The notes beneath the pieces are model-generated. The model was given only the letters and a program-made list of their open reading frames with translations. It ran no database searches and was not told the origin of the DNA. Position numbers and translations under genes: made by a program. From Mesorhizobium sp. L-8-3 (lineage in GTDB: Bacteria > Pseudomonadota > Alphaproteobacteria > Rhizobiales > Rhizobiaceae), in contig NZ_AP023262.1 of the NCBI RefSeq assembly GCF_016756615.1, positions 6,883,501 through 6,947,500 of the forward strand: a stretch of DNA of 64,000 nt, read 5' to 3'. Positions 42,755-51,628 of this stretch are shown in pieces (position 1 is the first letter of the stretch; every line of letters begins with the position of its first letter).

Positions 42755-45700
42755 ATGACCGCAGCCACATCCACCGGACGAACCGGCACGGCTCGGCCCG
42801 TCGACATGCCGTCGGCGCTCGACGAGCGCTACACGCTCGAACGCGGTCGCATCCTTGTATCGGGCACGCAGGCTTTGGTGCGCCTGCCCATGGTGCAGCG
42901 GCAGCGCGATCTCGCCGCGGGTCTCAACACGGCAGGCTACGTCTCCGGTTACCGCGGCTCGCCGCTCGCCGGTTTCGACCGCGAGATGGCCAGCGCCCGC
43001 AGATATCTCGCGGCGAACCACATCGTCTTCCAGCCGGGCCTCAACGAGGACATGGCGGCGACCGCCGTGTGGGGCACGCAGCAGACCGGGCTGTTCCCCG
43101 GGGCGCGCTATGACGGCGTCTTTTCGATGTGGTACGGCAAGGGGCCCGGCGTCGACCGCACGATGGACGTCATCCGACACGCGAACGCAGTCGGCACAGA
43201 CAGGCATGGCGGCGTGCTGCTTCTGGTCGGCGACGACCATGGCGCCGTCTCCTCCACTCTGCCGCATCAGAGCGAGCACAATCTTATCTCGGCCATGGTG
43301 CCGCTGCTGTCGCCGGCGGGTGTCGGCGAGTATATCGACCATGGCCTGCTCGGCTGGGCGCTCAGCCGCTATTCCGGCGCCTGGGTCGGCTTCAAATGCC
43401 AGACCGAGATCGTCGAATGCTCGGCGACCGTCGACCTCGATCCCGAACGGCTCCGGATCGTGACGCCGGATCTGCCGCTGCCGGCCGACGGCCTGTCCAT
43501 GCGATGGCCTGACGGCAACCTCGCCATGGAGCGGCGGCTGGAAGCCAAGCTGCAGGCGGTCCTCGCCTTCGCCCGCGCCAATCAAATCGACCGTCAGGTC
43601 TGGGCCTCGCCCTCGTCGCGGCTCGGCATCGTCGCCACAGGCAAATCCTGGCTCGACCTCATGGGCGCCATGTCCCTGCTCGGCATCGACGAAGGCAGGG
43701 CGGCAGCACTCGGCATCCGCCTCTACAAGGTGGGCATGGTGTGGCCGCTCGAACCGGAAGGGCTGCGCGCCTTCGCCGACGGCCTGGAGCAGATCCTTGT
43801 GGTCGAGGAGAAGCGCCCGGTCATCGAGGACCAGATCAAATCGCAGCTCTTCAACCTGCCGTCCGTCCGCCGGCCCCAGGTGTTCGGCAAGACGGACCGC
43901 CAAGGAGCGCCGCTGCTGCCCTCGATCGGAGAGATCGGTGCGCTTTCGGTCGCCCGCGCCATTCTCTCGTGGCTGGGCGAACGGGACGCTGAATTGGCCG
44001 GCCGGGCACGGCACCTCGCCGGGATCGGCGACCCGGCTCCGGCCGAGCCCGGCATGCCGAGCCGCGAACCCTATTTCTGCTCGGGCTGCCCGCACAGCAT
44101 CTCGACCGTCGTGCCCTCGGGCAGTCGCGCCTCGACAGGCATAGGCTGCCACATGATGGTGGTGGGCATGGAGCGGGAGACGTCGACCTTCACCCAGATG
44201 GGCGGCGAAGGCGGCTCCTGGATCGGCCTGTCACCCTTCACCGACGAGAAGCACATCTTCGTCAATATGGGCGACGGCACCTATTTCCATTCCGGGCTGC
44301 TCGCGATCCGCGCCGCGATCGCCGCCAGGGTCAACGCCACCTACAAGATCCTGTTCAACGACGCCGTCGCCATGACCGGCGGCCAGCGGCATGACGGCGA
44401 GCTGTCCGTCCCGGCGATCGTCGACCAGGTGCTGGCCGAAGGCGCGAGACAGGTCGTCGTCGTCTCCGAACGGCCCGAACTTCTCGCCGGCGATCTGCCG
44501 CGCTCGGTCGAGATCCATCATCGAGACGAGCTCGACCGCGTGCAGAAGGAGCTGCGTGAGTCGCAGGGCGTGACGGTCCTTATCTACGACCAGGTGTGCG
44601 CCGCCGAAAAACGCCGCCGGCGCAAGCGCGGCACCTATCCGGTCTCGCCCAAACGCGCCTTCATCAACGAGCTGGTCTGCGAGGGCTGCGGCGACTGTTC
44701 GGCCGTGTCGAACTGCATCTCGATCGAGCCGCGCGAGACCGAGTTCGGCCGCAAGCGCATGATCAACCAGTCGAGCTGCAACACCGATCTTTCCTGCATG
44801 AAGGGCTTCTGCCCGAGCTTCCTGACCGTCGAGGGCGGCCGCCTGCGCAAGCCGCGCGCCAAGGCCGGCAGCGACGGCGACCAGGGGCTGGCCGAGCCGA
44901 CGCTTCCCGCGATCGGCGAGCGGCCCTACAGCATGCTGCTCACCGGCATCGGCGGCACCGGCGTCATCACGGTGAGCGCGATCCTTTCGCAGGCCGCGCA
45001 TCTCGACGGCCTGTCGCTTGTCACCCTCGACCAGACCGGGTTGGCGCAGAAGAACGGCGCAGTCGTGTCCCATATCCGGCTTGCCGCGGATCCGGACAAA
45101 ATCAACGCCGTGCGCATCGGACCAGGCGAAGCCGATCTCGTGCTCGGCTTCGACCTCGTCGTCGCGGCATCGCAGTCGGCGATCGCAGCCTTCGCCAAGG
45201 GGCGGACAAAGGCTGTGGTCGACGACCGTCTGGCGCCGACGGCCGCCTTCGTGAAAGACACCACGATCGACTTCCGCGAAGGCGCGATCCTGCGCCGCCT
45301 GCGCAAGGCGGGCGGGGACGATTCCATCGAGACCTTGCCGGCGACCAAGCTCGCGACGGCGCTGTTCGGCGACGCGATCGCGGCGAACATGTTCCTGCTC
45401 GGCCATGCCTGGCAGAAGGGGCTGATCCCCATCGGCCGGGCGGCGATCGAGAAGGCGATCGACCTGAACGGCGCCGGCGTCGCCATGAACCGCGACGCCT
45501 TCGCCTGGGGCCGCCGCTTTGCGGTCGATCCTGGATCCGTTTATCGGCAGGCCGGCGACACTAGGGAGGCCGCCCCCACCGCGCGGACGTTCGACGAGAT
45601 CGTGGCGCGGCGTGTCGAGTTCCTCACCGCCTATCAGGACGCCGCCTATGCCGAGCGCTACCGGACGCTGGTCGAGAAGGCGAATCAGGCCGAAAGGAAG

Positions 45701-46243
45701 GCAGCGCCGGGCAAGGATAGTTTCGCCACGGCGGTGGCCAGGTCAGCCTTCAAGCTGATGGCCTACAAGGACGAATATGAGGTGGCCCGGCTGCACCGCG
45801 ATCCCGCCATCCGCCGGCAATTGGCGGAGCAGTTCGAGGGCGACTTCCGCATCAGCTACAATCTGGCGCCGCCGCTTCTGGCCCGCATCGACGCGCGCAC
45901 CGGCCGGCCGGCCAAGATGGCCTTCGGACGCTGGATCGAGCCGGCCTTCTGGCTGCTCACGCGATTGAAAGGTTTCCGCGGTACGGCCTTCGATCCGTTC
46001 GGGCGCACGGCCGAACGCCGTAGGGAACGGCGCCTGATCGTCGACTATTTCGCCCTTATCGATGAACTCTCGGCGCGGCTGACGTCGGACAACATCGCAG
46101 CAGCGACGGAACTTGCCCGGCTGCCGGAAGAGATCCGCGGTTACGGCCATGTCAAGCACGCCGCCGTCGAGCGCTTCGAGAAGCGCAAGTCAGCGCTGCT
46201 TTCAGCATTCGACAAGCGGCCGCCGCTCGACGAGGCGGCTTAG
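42755..46243 (+). CDS. Fused indolepyruvate ferredoxin oxidoreductase-family enzyme
   Basis: A 1162-residue single-chain 2-oxoacid:acceptor oxidoreductase joining IorA- and IorB-like parts. The N-terminal half holds the pyrimidine-binding and TPP domains; YFCSGCPHSIS is near residue 445, and the TPP motif NMGDGTYFHSG, continued by ILFNDAVAMTGGQ, is near 505-540. Cysteine groups CEGCGDC...NC (near 641) and SCNTDLSCMKGFC (near 677) are likely Fe-S ligands. The gamma-subunit-like domain starts at GIGGTGVITVSAIL near 730, and the last 200 residues match the conserved C-terminal extension of this family. It would decarboxylate an aryl- or branched 2-oxo acid to an acyl-CoA, reducing ferredoxin or another carrier. 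No ferredoxin gene lies beside it. Confidence 0.9.
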   Translation: MTAATSTGRTGTARPVDMPSALDERYTLERGRILVSGTQALVRLPMVQRQRDLAAGLNTAGYVSGYRGSPLAGFDREMASARRYLAANHIVFQPGLNEDMAATAVWGTQQTGLFPGARYDGVFSMWYGKGPGVDRTMDVIRHANAVGTDRHGGVLLLVGDDHGAVSSTLPHQSEHNLISAMVPLLSPAGVGEYIDHGLLGWALSRYSGAWVGFKCQTEIVECSATVDLDPERLRIVTPDLPLPADGLSMRWPDGNLAMERRLEAKLQAVLAFARANQIDRQVWASPSSRLGIVATGKSWLDLMGAMSLLGIDEGRAAALGIRLYKVGMVWPLEPEGLRAFADGLEQILVVEEKRPVIEDQIKSQLFNLPSVRRPQVFGKTDRQGAPLLPSIGEIGALSVARAILSWLGERDAELAGRARHLAGIGDPAPAEPGMPSREPYFCSGCPHSISTVVPSGSRASTGIGCHMMVVGMERETSTFTQMGGEGGSWIGLSPFTDEKHIFVNMGDGTYFHSGLLAIRAAIAARVNATYKILFNDAVAMTGGQRHDGELSVPAIVDQVLAEGARQVVVVSERPELLAGDLPRSVEIHHRDELDRVQKELRESQGVTVLIYDQVCAAEKRRRRKRGTYPVSPKRAFINELVCEGCGDCSAVSNCISIEPRETEFGRKRMINQSSCNTDLSCMKGFCPSFLTVEGGRLRKPRAKAGSDGDQGLAEPTLPAIGERPYSMLLTGIGGTGVITVSAILSQAAHLDGLSLVTLDQTGLAQKNGAVVSHIRLAADPDKINAVRIGPGEADLVLGFDLVVAASQSAIAAFAKGRTKAVVDDRLAPTAAFVKDTTIDFREGAILRRLRKAGGDDSIETLPATKLATALFGDAIAANMFLLGHAWQKGLIPIGRAAIEKAIDLNGAGVAMNRDAFAWGRRFAVDPGSVYRQAGDTREAAPTARTFDEIVARRVEFLTAYQDAAYAERYRTLVEKANQAERKAAPGKDSFATAVARSAFKLMAYKDEYEVARLHRDPAIRRQLAEQFEGDFRISYNLAPPLLARIDARTGRPAKMAFGRWIEPAFWLLTRLKGFRGTAFDPFGRTAERRRERRLIVDYFALIDELSARLTSDNIAAATELARLPEEIRGYGHVKHAAVERFEKRKSALLSAFDKRPPLDEAA

Positions 46244-46605
46244 TTAGGCGGCGTCCAGAACTAACCGAATCGCTTCGATAAAAATCTGGCGAAGGCGGTG
46301 CGGTGCTACCGCCCCTGGGCTGCCCCTCACTGTCCTGCCGGACATCTCTCCCCGCGAGCGGGGAGAGAGAGGCCGGCCGCTCGGATTTCGCCAATCAGAA
46401 TCCTCGGCGATTGGCGAAAGCGTAGACCCTATCGACTCTCTCCCCGCTCGCGGGGGTGAGCAACCGCGGAGCGAATTCATCGTGCCAGTGGCACGATGAA
46501 AGGCCAGCGAACGCCGGGACGCTGCGAAGCAGCGGGGACCCGGCCGGTCGTCCGGCAGGACAGTGAGGGGCGACGCAAGCGAAGCGGTTACGTTTCCTTA
46601 GTTAG
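46239..46605. repeat. Palindromic mosaic element flanked by 9-base direct repeats
   Basis: The 413-base gap between the IOR-like gene and ddl is filled by repeats. CTTAGTTAG occurs at 46239-46247 (spanning the IOR stop codon) and again at 46597-46605. Between them, GCTGCCCCTCACTGTCCTGCC...GGAC (46320-46344) is inverted at 46550-46574, with a two-base mismatch. Inside are TTTCGCCAATC/GATTGGCGAAA (46387-46420), a GC hairpin near 46350-46371, and the perfect 25-base palindrome TTCATCGTGCCA-G-TGGCACGATGAA (46476-46500). No gene is seen in it. The layout suggests a non-autonomous insertion with target duplication. Confidence 0.6.
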
Positions 46606-46606
46606 A

Positions 46607-46634
46607 CTTCTGCGCGCCCTTTGGAGCGCAGAAG
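46607..46634 (-). terminator. Hairpin downstream of ddl
   Basis: CTTCTGCGC and GCGCAGAAG form a 9-base-pair stem around a 10-base loop, 22 bases past the ddl stop on the minus strand, followed by TCTAACTAAGG. There is no strong T run. Confidence 0.5.
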
Positions 46635-46656
46635 GGCATCCAGCAAGCTCGCCCGC

Positions 46657-47730
46657 TCAACCGCGAGCAGCGTGCCTCTTCAGCGCATGCTCGATGAGCG
46701 CTTCGATCAGCGCGCCGTAGGGCATGCCATCGGCGGCCAGCGCCTTGGCGTACATGCTGATATTGGTGAAGCCGGGGATCGTGTTGATCTCGTTGAGGAC
46801 GAGGCTCATGTCCGGCCGCAGGAAGAAGTCGACCCGCGCCATGGCCTCGCAGCCAAGCGCCCGGAAGCCGCTTGCGGCAATCGTCCGCGCGGCTTCGCCG
46901 ACTTCGGCCGGGACATCTGCGGGTGCGCGCACGATGGCGCCGTCCGCATCGATATATTTGGCTTCGTAGCTGTAGAAGCCGTGCTTTGCGGCCGTGATGA
47001 TCTCGCCCGGTCTGGACACGGTCAGGCTGCCGTCGGCCCTCTCGAGCACCGCGCATTCGATCTCGCGCGCCTCGACGAATTCCTCCACCAGAACCTTGTC
47101 GTCGTGGCGGAACGCCTCCTTCAACGCGGCCTCGAAGCTTCCGGCGTCGCGCACCTTGCCGACGCCGACCGACGATCCCTGGCGGGCCGGCTTGACGAAG
47201 AAGGGGGCGCCGAGTTCCGCAGCGACAGCGTCGAAGGGCACGGCTTCGCCGCGCCGCAGCGTGATCGCCCGCGCGACCGCCACCCCCGCCTCCCGCAACA
47301 GCCGTTTCGCCACGTCCTTGTCCATGGCCGCGGCCGAGGCAAGCACCCCGCAGCCGACATAGGCGACGTCGGCGACCTCGGCATAGCCTTGCACGGAACC
47401 GTCCTCGCCAAAGGGGCCGTGAAGCACGGGGAAGACGGCATCGACCGGCGGGAGAGCGACCGCATCCCCGCCCGCCGCGACGGCGACCATTCGGCCTTTG
47501 CCGCCGGGGAGCAAAGCCATGTCGGCGCCTTCTGCCGGCACCTGCGGCGGCAGCGTGTCGCCATCCAGTTCGACCAGCCGCCAGCGCCCGTCACGGCCGA
47601 TGCCGATCGGCACGATCTCGAACCGCGCTTTGTCGATGGCCTTCACCACATTGGCCGCCGACAGCAACGACACCTCATGCTCGGCGGACCGCCCCCCGAA
47701 CAGCACTGCAACTCTGGTCTTCCTGGTCAT
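46657..47730 (-). CDS. ddl: D-alanine--D-alanine ligase family protein
   Basis: An ATP-grasp ligase of 357 residues that joins two D-alanines for peptidoglycan precursors. The N-terminus has VAVLFGGRSAEHEVSLLSAANV, then HGPFGEDGSVQGYAEVADVAYVGCGVLASAAAMDK. The ATP site has FFVKPARQGSSVGVGKV near 175, and the C-terminus has LNEINTIPGFTNISMYAKAL near 322. It is the DdlA/VanA-like longer branch. ATG 47730 was preferred to ATG 47736 because GAGG then sits at the right distance. It stands apart from the mur-fts cluster, so a second ddl copy elsewhere is possible. Confidence 0.92.
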   Translation of the reverse strand: MTRKTRVAVLFGGRSAEHEVSLLSAANVVKAIDKARFEIVPIGIGRDGRWRLVELDGDTLPPQVPAEGADMALLPGGKGRMVAVAAGGDAVALPPVDAVFPVLHGPFGEDGSVQGYAEVADVAYVGCGVLASAAAMDKDVAKRLLREAGVAVARAITLRRGEAVPFDAVAAELGAPFFVKPARQGSSVGVGKVRDAGSFEAALKEAFRHDDKVLVEEFVEAREIECAVLERADGSLTVSRPGEIITAAKHGFYSYEAKYIDADGAIVRAPADVPAEVGEAARTIAASGFRALGCEAMARVDFFLRPDMSLVLNEINTIPGFTNISMYAKALAADGMPYGALIEALIEHALKRHAARG

Positions 47731-48177
47731 GCTCATCCTCAGCGGCTTCACCGCCCCACCGGGCTTCGATCTATGATCAATGATTCCGTCACAGGGCCGC
47801 GAAAGATCGGCCGTTTCGTGACCGAAGGTCGCCGCCGCGTATACGACGTTCGGAAGAGACAAGCCAATGCTGGCTTGTCGAAACGGACGACCTGCGCCGA
47901 CAACGAAGGAAGCGGGCCCGGAACATGCGGATGGAACGCGCCGGGCTGGAACGGCTCGCCGCCCGATTCTCCTGCGTACGGTTTGCCGGAACCCGGCAGC
48001 ACCCGGCCGAGTTCGACCCTTCCGCTCCCCGTTCCACTTCTCGACGGACCGCCCCACCCCGCACGGGCAGCCTTGTCACCATTCAAAAATATGACTATTT
48101 TCATCATATTTAAATTCCGACGGGCGTGATCGCAGATCGCTGCCCCGAACGCCATTGGGGAAGCCGGCTACAATGAG
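47731..48177. other. Gene-free divergent region between ddl and the AraC-type gene
   Basis: A 447-base gap with no convincing reading frame. GACAAGCCA-ATGC-TGGCTTGTC (47858-47879) is a perfect 9-base-pair hairpin with no gene ending near it, so it is an operator, a small RNA end, or chance. Further right, AAATATGA-N9-TCATATTT (48087-48111) is an AT-rich inverted repeat about 66 bases before the AraC-type start, a plausible regulator site. Confidence 0.5.
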
Positions 48178-49133
48178 ATGTCTCCTCGCATTGCCTCGTC
48201 AGGGCATGCCATCGATCCCGTCGCGCGCGAGCGGTTTCTGACGTTGAGTTACCTTCATTCCATGACCTGCCATACAGAGGGCATCCGGGCGCTCGCGCCG
48301 GTCAAATGGCGCGGCCTTGACGGCATGGTGAGCGTCTTCTGGGATGCCGAAGGCCAAGCCGGGGCCAAGGGCTACTACCTGTCCCCTGATCCGCGCATCG
48401 TGATCTTTTTCAACGACGTATCGTCCCATATCCGGATGGCCAATCGTGAAGAAGGATTTGGAAGGCACTGCCGTCCGATGATGCGCGCGATCTATGTTCC
48501 TGCAGGTGTTCCCTTATGGACCAATTTCGTGTCCATGCATCGGTTTTCCCATCTTGATCTGCATATGCACAAGGATCGGCTGCTGAGATTCCTTTCACCC
48601 TCGGTCGGGACATCGGGTGCGCTGACGGCATTGCGCCACCCGGTGGAGATCCAGGATATCGAGGCGATCGAAACGCTGGCGGGCCTGCTGGTCAACGAAG
48701 TGTCGACGCCGTCGAAACACGGCGTCTACGCCGAGAGCCTGGTGGGCAGCATCGTAACCGGCCTTCTCGATATCCCCGAGAACGACGGCGAACAAGCCAA
48801 TGGCAGGCTCACTCTGGCGCAGATGAACAAGCTGATCTCGCGCGTCGATGCCCGAAGCGACTGTCGCCTGACGGTTGGCGAGATGGCAGCGACTGTCGGC
48901 TTGTCCGAAAGCTGGTTTGCCAACGTCTTCAAACAGACGACAGGCAAGACGCCGCTGCAATGGCAGCTTGGGAAGCGCATCGGGCGCAGGAACTGTTGGC
49001 GGAAAGCGACCTGACCGTTGCGGGCATTGCGGCCCAGCTTGGATTTTCCGATCAGGCTCATTTTACGAAGGCCTTCCGGCGGATTGCCGGGGAGACACCC
49101 GCCGCATGGCGTCGCATGCGGCAACTCCGCTAA
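48178..49133 (+). pseudogene. AraC-family siderophore regulator, frameshifted in its DNA-binding domain
   Basis: Resembles AraC-type activators of siderophore uptake loci (RhrA-like, from memory). The first frame runs 48178-49014 (278 residues): an N-terminal sensor region, then the first helix-turn-helix (LTVGEMAATVGLSESWFANVFKQ) and GKTPLQWQLGKRIGR. It then reads RNCWRKAT and stops. In another frame from about 48987 to TAA at 49131, the missing part continues as QELLAESDLTVAGIAAQLGFSDQAHFTKAFRR...GETPAAWRR. So an indel near 48975-48990 breaks the second helix-turn-helix. It may be a true lesion or a sequencing error. It stands beside the TonB receptor and ABC importer genes. Confidence 0.85.
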
Positions 49134-49166
49134 CCTTGAATTGTCCCACCCCCGAGGACTGACATG

Positions 49167-49191
49167 TGTCTCCCGAAAGTTTCGGGAGACA
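49167..49191 (+). terminator. Perfect hairpin after the AraC-type gene
   Basis: TGTCTCCCGAAA-G-TTTCGGGAGACA is a perfect 25-base odd palindrome, 34 bases after the intended AraC stop. It may end transcription from either side, being between convergent genes. Its CCCGAAA...TTTCGGGAGACA composition also resembles arms of the dispersed intergenic repeats. Confidence 0.5.
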
Positions 49192-49239
49192 TCCTCAACA
49201 AGAACCTACGGCACGGCGCGTGGCTCCTCATCGAGCGCC

Positions 49240-49256
49240 GTCCCGCAGGGCGGGAC
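49240..49256 (-). terminator. Short GC hairpin after the TonB receptor gene
   Basis: GTCCCGC-AGG-GCGGGAC, a 7-base-pair stem with a 3-base loop, sits 7 bases past the receptor stop on the minus strand. There is no T run. Confidence 0.4.
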
Positions 49257-49263
49257 AGATTGG

Positions 49264-51405
49264 TCACCAGGTTTGGCGCAGTGTCGCCGAAATCGCGCGG
49301 CCAGGGTTGTAGAAGTCTGCTCCGAACCCGCCATAGGCGACGTATTTCTTGTCGAACAGATTGCTGGCGTTGAGTTCGAACGACGTGTTTTCCCGAATAT
49401 TGTAGGTGAAGGCTGCATCGACCACGACGCTGCTGCCGGTAGACATCGAGTTTGCGTCGTCGAAGTAATACGACCCCTGATAACGCGTCCCGAGCCCGAA
49501 CGTCATGTCGCCGCGAGGCCCATTGCCTTCAAGCGTGTAGTTGACCCAGAGCGAGGCCACGTGCTCGGGCACGAATTGGGGACGGTTGCCCTCGTTTCCG
49601 CCCGTTCCGTTTTCGACGATCTCGGCATCGAGATAGGAATATGCGGCCGTGAAACTGATATTGTTCGGCAGTTCCGCCTTGGCCTCGAGATCCAGCCCCC
49701 GGACACGAACCTCGCCGATCGTGGAAGGAAGGAGCGTGACCGGATTTGTGACCGTGACGTTGTTCTTGGTCAGGTCGTAGACGGCGGCGCTGAACAGTGC
49801 CGGGAAGGCGTCGGGCCGATATTTGACACCGAACTCTATCTGCTCGCCGCGCTCGGGCTCGACGCCGACGGATGGGGGAGCGACGGATTCGGCATAGGTC
49901 GCATAGGCCGCAACCTCGTTCGTGATCCTGTAGGTCAGGCCGATGCGCCTGGTCATTTCGCTGACATCGGCATCGCCATGGGTAACGACCGGCGATCCGG
50001 TCCAATAGCTCGTGTCTGTCTGCCTCAGATCAAGCCAGTCGTTCCGCAGTCCCGCCGTCACGATGAATTTTTCCGCGAACGTCAGGTCTTGCTGGACGTA
50101 GATGGCCCTGGTCTTCTGATTGGTTTTCGTATTGCTGAAACGTGGAACCGAGGCTGGCGCGCCTGCGTAGACCGGATTCGTCCAGTCGATGCCTGGCGCT
50201 GGCCCCCAGCCGGTATCGTTGTGGAATGAAAGGTCATTGTATTCGACGCCGACCAGAGTGCGACTTTGCACATTGTCGAAACGCGCATCGTATTGCAGGC
50301 GCGCATCGATGACGAAATTTTCGCCCGAGTAGTCATTAGCGAAGAAAGCCCGGTCGGCGATCGTGGAACCGTCGGTCGGCGTTACGGAAATGTAGGCATA
50401 GCCGAAATCGGTATCCGTATCGCTATAGCGTGCGTTCGAGCTGAAACTCAGGCCGGAGCCGAAATCATGGTCGAGCATCACGCTGACCGTGTTCCTGTTT
50501 ATGCCGCGATAGTTGAAGTCGGGCTCGCCGAAGAAGCGGCTTCTGTCGAAATTCGAGCCCACGGGATGCCCGCCGCTGCCGGGGACTCCATCCTTGTCCA
50601 GATAATCGTATACGACCGTCAGGCTGGTGGCATCGCTGGGACGCCATGTCAGGCCGCCCATGAGGAATTTCTCGTCATCCCGCGAATAGTCATACTCGTC
50701 GTTGGCATCCCTGATCTTGCCGGTGAGGCGATAGGACAGCGTATCGTCGGCGGTGATGTTGTCGCCGAAATCAAATCCGGCCTCGGCGCGTTGATACGAA
50801 CCACCCGTGACGTAGGCCTCGCCGAACCTTTCACTCCTCGGTCGTTTGGTGACGAAGTTCACCGCTCCGCCTGGATCGGAAACGCCGAAGACCGTCGAAT
50901 TCGCGCCCTTCAGCACGTCGACGCGCTCGAAGGCATAGACCTCCTCGCGCACTCCGCCGAAGGAGCGGCCCAGAGGCAGCCCGTCACGATAGAGATAGGC
51001 ATCGAAGCCCCTGATCCTGAAGAAGTCGAAGCGGTCGTCCGAGCCGTAAAATCCCGAGGTCACGCCAGCGGTATATTGCAGCACTTCCTCGACATTCTGT
51101 GCGTCGCGTTCCTGGATCTCCTTCGCCGTGATCACGGACACCGAGGCGGGCGTATCCAGAATATCCGTCGCCATCTTGCTGCCGCTCGAAGTGGTCGTCG
51201 CAACGATCGACTTCGCGTCGTTGTCGGTGGCGGTGCCCTCGACAGTGATCGTCTCGAGAACGGCGGCGGAATCTGGATTCTCAACCTGCTGAGCCGGCAA
51301 AGAGGTCGGCGTGAGGGCGACGAGTGCCGTACAACCAAGAAGTGCCGCGTTCCGATAGCGGCTCAGGGACCGCCTGTCGCTACCGCCCGTTATTTCGATG
51401 TCCAT
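49264..51405 (-). CDS. TonB-dependent siderophore receptor
   Basis: A 713-residue outer-membrane receptor that imports a ferric siderophore using TonB energy. A signal peptide covers about residues 1-38 (ALLGCTALVALTPTSLPA). A TonB-box-like ETITVEG lies near 53. The plug domain has TPASVSVITAKEIQERDAQNVEEVLQYTAGVT near 85 and DVLKGANSTVFGVSDPGGAVNFVTKRP near 165. A 22-strand barrel follows and ends in ...SATLRQTW, the usual terminal strand with a C-terminal aromatic. ATG 51405 (MDIEITGGS) was chosen over an upstream ATG. It resembles hydroxamate receptors (RhtA, FhuE), but the ligand is unproven. It is divergent from the ABC importer operon. Confidence 0.93.
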   Translation of the reverse strand: MDIEITGGSDRRSLSRYRNAALLGCTALVALTPTSLPAQQVENPDSAAVLETITVEGTATDNDAKSIVATTTSSGSKMATDILDTPASVSVITAKEIQERDAQNVEEVLQYTAGVTSGFYGSDDRFDFFRIRGFDAYLYRDGLPLGRSFGGVREEVYAFERVDVLKGANSTVFGVSDPGGAVNFVTKRPRSERFGEAYVTGGSYQRAEAGFDFGDNITADDTLSYRLTGKIRDANDEYDYSRDDEKFLMGGLTWRPSDATSLTVVYDYLDKDGVPGSGGHPVGSNFDRSRFFGEPDFNYRGINRNTVSVMLDHDFGSGLSFSSNARYSDTDTDFGYAYISVTPTDGSTIADRAFFANDYSGENFVIDARLQYDARFDNVQSRTLVGVEYNDLSFHNDTGWGPAPGIDWTNPVYAGAPASVPRFSNTKTNQKTRAIYVQQDLTFAEKFIVTAGLRNDWLDLRQTDTSYWTGSPVVTHGDADVSEMTRRIGLTYRITNEVAAYATYAESVAPPSVGVEPERGEQIEFGVKYRPDAFPALFSAAVYDLTKNNVTVTNPVTLLPSTIGEVRVRGLDLEAKAELPNNISFTAAYSYLDAEIVENGTGGNEGNRPQFVPEHVASLWVNYTLEGNGPRGDMTFGLGTRYQGSYYFDDANSMSTGSSVVVDAAFTYNIRENTSFELNASNLFDKKYVAYGGFGADFYNPGRAISATLRQTW

Positions 51406-51628
51406 GGTACGTTCCAGAATTTGATGTCGCTGTCGCCGCCGGTCGGCTGATGTCAGCCGAGCGCCCATTAACTTGAGTAACATTGTCCAGTATTGTAAAT
51501 TTCCCCGGTTTTGTAGGAACCTACGGAAACTTCGCCGCTCATCGAGAGAGGCGCCCGCATCAGGCTTGACGTCGCCCGGTTAAGCTGAAACTGACACTCC
51601 ACTTTTAACGTGATGGAGGGTTTCGCCG

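Noticed and set aside
46244..46656. A hidden small gene in the gap after the IOR-like gene
   Set aside because: Short frames there only reflect palindromic repeats; none has a ribosome site and a protein-like composition.
49018..50229. A 403-codon plus-strand frame starting in the AraC fragment
   Set aside because: After the first few codons it runs antisense through the TonB receptor. Its start only overlaps the frameshifted tail.
50266..51450. A 394-codon frame antisense to the TonB receptor
   Set aside because: Shadow of the receptor gene, no recognisable motif.
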